Shown piece after piece: positions 7,315 to 11,888 of a stretch of 11,888 nucleotides of DNA. The position numbers and the translations under genes were made by a program. Within the stretch, counting starts at the first letter, position 1. Every line of letters begins with the position of its first letter. The DNA is from Chitinophagaceae bacterium (lineage in GTDB: Bacteria; Bacteroidota; Bacteroidia; Chitinophagales; Chitinophagaceae). The stretch covers positions 1 to 11,888 of the forward strand of contig CANIMM010000070.1 of assembly GCA_947468255.1 (NCBI GenBank). Reading direction: 5' to 3'. Below the pieces are notes generated by a model. That model was given only the letters and a program-made list of their open reading frames with translations. It made no database searches and was not told the DNA's origin.

Positions 7315-8964
7315 ATGATAAAAATTCGAAGCATCCCTTTATTCCTGTTGCTACTGGTAGCACCTGAAATACATTTGCGTGCCCAAACCTTTTATTCCTA
7401 TCAAGGGTCAGGTGTTTTGAGGGAAAGCTTTTTACTAAACAACCGTTCTTTTTGTATTAATCCAAATCAGCTATCTTACTTACTGGTCGACTCTTTAATG
7501 AAAGTGCCTCGATTACGCAATCAAAAAAAGCTATCCATACAGCCTGCCGCCGTTTCTATTTTAAAATTCAGCAACTCTGCAGTTCCTTCCGGCATTAATC
7601 AGGGACCATTAATACCTAATGTTGGTGACCAGTACCTTATTTCTATGGGGATTAAGCTGAAATGGAAAGACAATATTGATATCAGCTTTTCACCGGAATA
7701 TCAATTTGCCCAAAATATACCCTTTCGTCAATATCCAACATACAATAGAGAATGGACACCTTACTATTACTTTCTGAATCATATTGACAATCCTGAGCGG
7801 ATGGGAGAGAACCAGCTTAAGAAATTTTATCCTGGGCAATCCTATATTAAGGTGAAGGTGGGGAAATATACAGTGGGTCTTTCTACTGAAAATAAATGGT
7901 GGGGGCCTGCCAGTTTTAATCCTTTAGTATTGGGAAGTAATGCTGCAGGTTTTTTGCATGGAACACTAGCCACCAGCAAACCTATTTTAACAAAGATTGG
8001 AACTTTTGAAGGGGAAGCAATTGCCGGGTTATTAAAGGGTAGCGGAATTGTGCCCAGGGAGACCTACCGCATAAATACAACTACTCAAACAGGAGATTTT
8101 TTATACCAGCCAAAAAAAATGCACCAGCGGTACATTACAGGAATGGTTTACACCTACCAACCAAAGTGGATACCTGGCTTATATGTTGGACTAGCAAAAT
8201 TATCCATGATGTATTCGGATGAAATTAGCAATGGATTTGACCTTTTACCCTTGGAAGGTTTTGCGGGTGATAAGTTCACTCCTGCAGAAACCAGCAGAAG
8301 AAAAGCCTCAATGGGGTCATGGTTTTTCAGGTACGTGATGCCCAAAGAAAATGCTGAGATTTATTATGAATACGGCAGAAGTGACCAATCATTGCATGTT
8401 TGGAATCTATTTGAAAAAAATCCATATGGAAGAGGATTTACTGCAGGATTTAGAAAAGGATATCTCATTGGACAAAAAAAAAGGCAACAAATTCAGTGGG
8501 GGGCGGAGCTGACCAACTTAAGTCTACCATCCAAAGAACAAGTGCAGACTACCCCAGCAAGTTGGTACTTGGATGACTATGTGCGACAAGGATTTACTAA
8601 CCGGGGAAAAGTATTGGGAGCAGGTATAGGACCGGGTAGTAATAGCCAAACAGTATATGTACAATGGCTGAAAGGGTTAAATAAAGTTGGTCTTCGATTC
8701 AATAGGGTAATTCATAATCTTGATTTTTACCACTACCAACCTTATTACTTGACTGATCATTTTAATCAGTATTGGGCAACGGTAACTGGAACCTTATACG
8801 GATCCTTTAACTGGAATAAAATCACCCTTGCAGCAGAGTGCACTCGGCAAAGAGACCTGAATTATAACTGGGAATGGGAGAGGTATACTCCCAATGGCTT
8901 TGAAAATATCGGATATGATCAATTGAATTTAGGTGTCCGATTATTATTGCAATACCGATTCTGA
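7315..8964 (+). CDS. Capsule assembly Wzi family outer-membrane protein, second copy
   Basis: A 549-residue paralogue of the preceding gene, starting at ATG 7315 only 4 bp after its stop. The signal peptide is MIKIRSIPLFLLLLVAPEIH followed by LRAQ, with cleavage likely after residue 24. It shares the STENKWWGP signature (190-198) and SNAAGF, the EIYYEYGRSD strand and the GAGIGPGSNSQTV segment with the first copy, and ends in Phe (LLLQYRF). Away from these motifs the two have diverged strongly, so this is an old duplication or a recruited second family member rather than a recent tandem repeat. The two products may form different outer-membrane partners for one polymer or serve different steps of assembly; that is inference. 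The 3' end overlaps the convergent chain-length gene by 21 bp. Confidence 0.88.
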   Translation: MIKIRSIPLFLLLLVAPEIHLRAQTFYSYQGSGVLRESFLLNNRSFCINPNQLSYLLVDSLMKVPRLRNQKKLSIQPAAVSILKFSNSAVPSGINQGPLIPNVGDQYLISMGIKLKWKDNIDISFSPEYQFAQNIPFRQYPTYNREWTPYYYFLNHIDNPERMGENQLKKFYPGQSYIKVKVGKYTVGLSTENKWWGPASFNPLVLGSNAAGFLHGTLATSKPILTKIGTFEGEAIAGLLKGSGIVPRETYRINTTTQTGDFLYQPKKMHQRYITGMVYTYQPKWIPGLYVGLAKLSMMYSDEISNGFDLLPLEGFAGDKFTPAETSRRKASMGSWFFRYVMPKENAEIYYEYGRSDQSLHVWNLFEKNPYGRGFTAGFRKGYLIGQKKRQQIQWGAELTNLSLPSKEQVQTTPASWYLDDYVRQGFTNRGKVLGAGIGPGSNSQTVYVQWLKGLNKVGLRFNRVIHNLDFYHYQPYYLTDHFNQYWATVTGTLYGSFNWNKITLAAECTRQRDLNYNWEWERYTPNGFENIGYDQLNLGVRLLLQYRF

Positions 8965-10011
8965 TTTGGAATGGATAGCTGGTTCGTATAAGAAAACCAG
9001 TGCAATGATACTCAATAAAAATCCTGCGCCGAAGCCCCCTAATAGGCCTTCCTGCCATTCATTTTTATTATCCTCTAATGGTGTATCAGGATTGTCGATT
9101 ACTTGTATTGTTGGGGTTTCTTGTAAAAGAGAAACCTTACTAATTTCCAAATTCTTTATCACTTCGGAGTAGATGGTGGTGGACAATAATTCTTCACGCG
9201 AATCGATGGTGTTTTGAATATTTTCCTGAATAAACTGGGGATTGATATCAATTAAACTTAGGTTGGATTGAGCAGAAGTTTTAATACTACTATTGGTATG
9301 TATTTGCAAACTGTCTGCCAAAAATTGCAAACGGCTAATATTTCCTCTTAGTCTTTTCGTTTTGGTATTAATATAAAATTCAGAAATGGTGGATAAGAGC
9401 CTTTGGCAAAATTCCGAGGCCAATATTTCATCGCGCATGGTAATATCCAATTCAAATAAACTTAATCGTCTATCCGGTTTAAATATATCCAAGTCCTTTT
9501 CAATAACCCGCAAAATCAGGGTATTTAATAAACTATCTTCTATTCGATTGAATTTTTTATCAGCTGGTGAAAATTGGATAAGCACACCCACCTTGCTACT
9601 TTTTTCCCATTTCTTTTTTAATTTCAACTTTTCCGCATAAATATCTGCCAAGGTCTGGTTAGTCCCGTTATAATAGGTGAGAAAGGTTTTCCTTAAAAGC
9701 GACCTGCTCTTGGAAAGCTCTAAAATATTTTCACCACTCAATAAATTACTGCCTCCGCCCAGGGCACTCATAATCTCTGAACTAAACTGACCAGATAAAG
9801 CACCTAGAATACCGGAACTTCCGATTGACTTACTGTCCTCTACGACAAAACTTGACCTTGCTTTGTATTTAATTGGCTTCAGCAAAACATAACTTAGACC
9901 TAACAGCATGCCCACAATTACTGAAAGAAAAATCCAACGTTTTTTTAGAAGCAAATAGGAGAAATATGCTTTTAAAATAAATGAAAGGCTATTGGTTGAA
10001 GTGGTTTGCAT
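8944..10011 (-). CDS. Wzz-type polysaccharide chain-length determinant (no kinase domain)
   Basis: A 355-residue inner-membrane protein read from ATG at 10011, 8 bp after the stop of the SLBB gene, so the two are almost certainly one operon. It has an N-terminal helix (about 25-45, RWIFLSVIVGMLLGLSYVLL) after a basic cytoplasmic stretch, and a long periplasmic region with extended helices. Before the second helix (about 322-342, LLGGFGAGFLLSIIALVFL) there is a Pro-rich motif, PTIQVIDNPDTP (300-311). This N-helix / periplasm / Pro-rich / C-helix layout is that of the Wzz/PCP family, which sets polymer length and pairs with a Wza-like exporter. Only 13 residues follow the second helix and no Walker A or tyrosine-rich tail is seen, so it is not fused to a BY-kinase. 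The Gly/Ser-rich block SSGILGALSGQ...SALGGGSNLLSG (65-93) is usual for Bacteroidota versions. Confidence 0.87.
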   Translation of the reverse strand: MQTTSTNSLSFILKAYFSYLLLKKRWIFLSVIVGMLLGLSYVLLKPIKYKARSSFVVEDSKSIGSSGILGALSGQFSSEIMSALGGGSNLLSGENILELSKSRSLLRKTFLTYYNGTNQTLADIYAEKLKLKKKWEKSSKVGVLIQFSPADKKFNRIEDSLLNTLILRVIEKDLDIFKPDRRLSLFELDITMRDEILASEFCQRLLSTISEFYINTKTKRLRGNISRLQFLADSLQIHTNSSIKTSAQSNLSLIDINPQFIQENIQNTIDSREELLSTTIYSEVIKNLEISKVSLLQETPTIQVIDNPDTPLEDNKNEWQEGLLGGFGAGFLLSIIALVFLYEPAIHSKSESVLQ

Positions 10012-10019
10012 CTGGTATT

Positions 10020-11888
10020 CTATCGTTTTAATACAGAGTAAACTGCTATCATGGAAGTGAGTAATGTAGCCGCTAATGTGGCAGCACCCGAAATTTCCCC
10101 TACTCCAAATTTTTTCACATCCATCAAAGTTTTCTCGGGTATAATTATTTTACTTCCAGCAAGGATTTTTGGATACGACCGGAAAAATAAAAAATGTTTC
10201 ATTTTTTTAAACATGCCATTGGGGTATTGAACATACACTTTTTTCAAGTTGCCGTTATTTTTAATACCCCCTACAGCAGATATATAACTTATAAGATTGG
10301 CAGATTTATAATCCACCATTTGCTCATTAAATACCGCACCACTCACCGTTACAAAATTGCTTTTTCTCGGAATATAAATACTGTCTCCTGGCAAAAGAAA
10401 GAAGGAGACATCTTTTCCAATCTCGTTGTTAACCCCAAAAACGTTGGTACCCACCCTTAAGCCGCCCCTGTAAATTTGCAGATCTCTGATGGAAGCGAAA
10501 GGGCTAATTCCGCCAGCCCTTTTAACAATTTCCAAAACCGTTTCATCTCTTTTTTCCAAACTATAATCTCCCTGGTACAAAATCTCTCCTCTTAACTTAA
10601 CATTGCCAATAAGGCGGTAATTCAATAGGCGGGGTACAAAAATATCATCAAAAGGTTCCAGTTTGACTGAGTTTTTTGAGCTCACCAAATTAGAGTCTAT
10701 TTTAATTGTACTTAACCTCAATACCTGATTGGCCAAATTATCAGAAATGTTTTTTTCCATTCTGGAAAGTTCAATTTTATGATAGGCCGCATCCACAGTA
10801 AACCCTCCTGCCAATGCAATCAAATCTTCGGCTTTCATCCCCTTTTGAAACGAGTAAGAACCGGGGTTTTTTACTCCCCCATTTACAGTTATAAAACTAC
10901 TGGCAATAAAATTTGAAGCCGGGTAAATAATGACGGAGTCATTCTTTACTAATAATATATCCTCCTGCAATCCACTGATAATTTGTTTCAGGTCGAAGGG
11001 AATCATTTGAACACTCAAGCCAGGCATCTTCCGCTGAATATAGCCCCTATTAACAAACGCCTCGTCTTTGATGCCGCCAGCCCTGTCTATCAAAGATTTC
11101 AGACCTTCCTCCTGCAGCAAGCCGTATGCGCCCGGCCTATTAATTTCTCCTTGCACCGTTACCCTATTTTCAAATCGGTGGTCAATAGCCCCCACATGTA
11201 TGCTATCTCCACTATTTAGCATGTATTTTGAGAAGTCTTTTTCAGTCACATTTTTTACCAGCAAAAAATTATTTCCGTTGGTTGTAACTGTGATAGATTG
11301 CCGATACGCTTTTTCAGAAAATCCGCCAGCATAATGGAGTAAATTTTCAAGTGATTCCTTTTCCTTTAATTCAAAAATAAATGGATTTTTCACCTCTCCA
11401 GTAAGCGATACCCTTTGTTGATAGATGGGGAAATGAATAATATCCTGGTCTTCTAGCCGAATATTCTTCCTCACTAATCCATCCGCAAGGTATTGGTACA
11501 AATCAATTTCCTCGATTACCTTATTGTTTCGAATCAGTTGAATTTTACGTAGCCCCCCCTTTTCAGTTGGCCCACCAGATATATACAATAAATTGAAGAA
11601 ATTAGTTAAGGAAGAAACCACATAGCCTCCTGGATGAGCTGCTTCGCCAGAAACGATTACCTGAATGCTTCTCAATTCGCCTAGATTTAAATAAAGTGAA
11701 GTTGCTTTTGTTTTTAACCCAGGGTAGATAGTAGACAATTTTTCACTAACCAATTTTCGCACTCCCTCTATCGGTAGTCCACTTAATTGAATTACGCCTG
11801 CATAGGGCAAGTTGAATTGACCTTCCGAATTGATATAGCCAGTAAATGATTTGGTATTTAAACCGGTAATGCTAATTACCAATTGGTC
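10020..11888 (-). CDS. Wza-like polysaccharide export protein with six SLBB repeats, 5' truncated by window edge
   Basis: 622 residues are visible. The frame is open to the right edge (DQLVISITG...), so the in-frame TTG at 11882 is not the start and the signal peptide, any lipobox and the early part of the export domain are outside. The visible start (VISITGLN...YINSEGQFNLPYAGVIQLSG) is the end of a polysaccharide export (Wza/BexD) domain. Six SLBB-type units follow, beginning near visible residues 74, 158, 241, 332, 426 and 511. Each has a strand of the type V-x-V-x-G-x-V/I, a P-G-x-Y-like turn in most, and an AGG or GGI-type glycine pair (SGG, AGG, AGG, AGG, AGG, VGG). E. coli Wza has far fewer such units. 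The C-terminus is a single hydrophobic helix (about 595-619, ISGAATLAATLLTSMIAVYSVL) ending in KR, comparable to the outer-membrane helix of Wza. Role: periplasmic and outer-membrane conduit for polymer. Confidence 0.9.
   Translation of the reverse strand, partial: DQLVISITGLNTKSFTGYINSEGQFNLPYAGVIQLSGLPIEGVRKLVSEKLSTIYPGLKTKATSLYLNLGELRSIQVIVSGEAAHPGGYVVSSLTNFFNLLYISGGPTEKGGLRKIQLIRNNKVIEEIDLYQYLADGLVRKNIRLEDQDIIHFPIYQQRVSLTGEVKNPFIFELKEKESLENLLHYAGGFSEKAYRQSITVTTNGNNFLLVKNVTEKDFSKYMLNSGDSIHVGAIDHRFENRVTVQGEINRPGAYGLLQEEGLKSLIDRAGGIKDEAFVNRGYIQRKMPGLSVQMIPFDLKQIISGLQEDILLVKNDSVIIYPASNFIASSFITVNGGVKNPGSYSFQKGMKAEDLIALAGGFTVDAAYHKIELSRMEKNISDNLANQVLRLSTIKIDSNLVSSKNSVKLEPFDDIFVPRLLNYRLIGNVKLRGEILYQGDYSLEKRDETVLEIVKRAGGISPFASIRDLQIYRGGLRVGTNVFGVNNEIGKDVSFFLLPGDSIYIPRKSNFVTVSGAVFNEQMVDYKSANLISYISAVGGIKNNGNLKKVYVQYPNGMFKKMKHFLFFRSYPKILAGSKIIIPEKTLMDVKKFGVGEISGAATLAATLLTSMIAVYSVLKR

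Noticed and set aside
9386..9640. 84-codon open frame on the plus strand
   Set aside because: It is antisense to the wzz-like gene, with no domain and no start context. It is a shadow of the real gene.

Overview
This window is part of an exopolysaccharide/capsule (Wzx/Wzy-type) biosynthesis and export locus. It most likely comes from a member of the Bacteroidota. The case for that lineage is the set of families present: tandem Wzi-family capsule assembly proteins with the STEN-x-WWGP signature, a long Wza-like exporter with many SLBB repeats, and a kinase-less Wzz-type chain-length protein. The low G+C content, the absence of clear Shine-Dalgarno motifs and one good match to the Bacteroidota -7 promoter element (TAnnTTTG) agree with it. 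A family such as Chitinophagaceae is plausible, but this is a guess.

Layout, left to right. (1) Positions 2-3234, plus strand: three GT4-fold glycosyltransferases. The first is cut by the left edge and looks like a DUF1972/WchF-type rhamnosyltransferase. The second and third are 7 bp apart and surely co-transcribed. (2) Positions 3327-4103, minus strand: a single 2-oxoglutarate/Fe(II) oxygenase gene, more A/T-rich than its neighbours and with its own candidate promoter, which interrupts the plus-strand series. (3) Positions 4104-4381: a 278-bp divergent intergenic region with the oxygenase promoter candidate and a GC-only hairpin in the leader of the next operon. (4) Positions 4382-8964, plus strand: a WcaJ-like polyprenyl-phosphate sugar-1-phosphate transferase, then two different Wzi paralogues, with overlapping or nearly touching reading frames. 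(5) Positions 8944-11888, minus strand: a Wza-like SLBB exporter, cut by the right edge, followed by a Wzz-like chain-length protein. This pair converges on the second wzi gene, and the two coding 3' ends overlap by 21 bp.

Working together: the sugar-phosphate transferase would prime undecaprenyl phosphate at the inner membrane, the glycosyltransferases would extend the repeat unit, and Wzz would set chain length. The SLBB protein would form the periplasmic/outer-membrane conduit, and the Wzi barrels would retain or organise polymer at the surface. No Wzx flippase, Wzy polymerase, tyrosine autokinase, tRNA, rRNA, CRISPR array or insertion sequence is visible here. Most of the window is a recognisable pathway. 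The less ordinary points are the oxygenase insertion, the paired Wzi proteins, the leader hairpin and the overlapping convergent ends.
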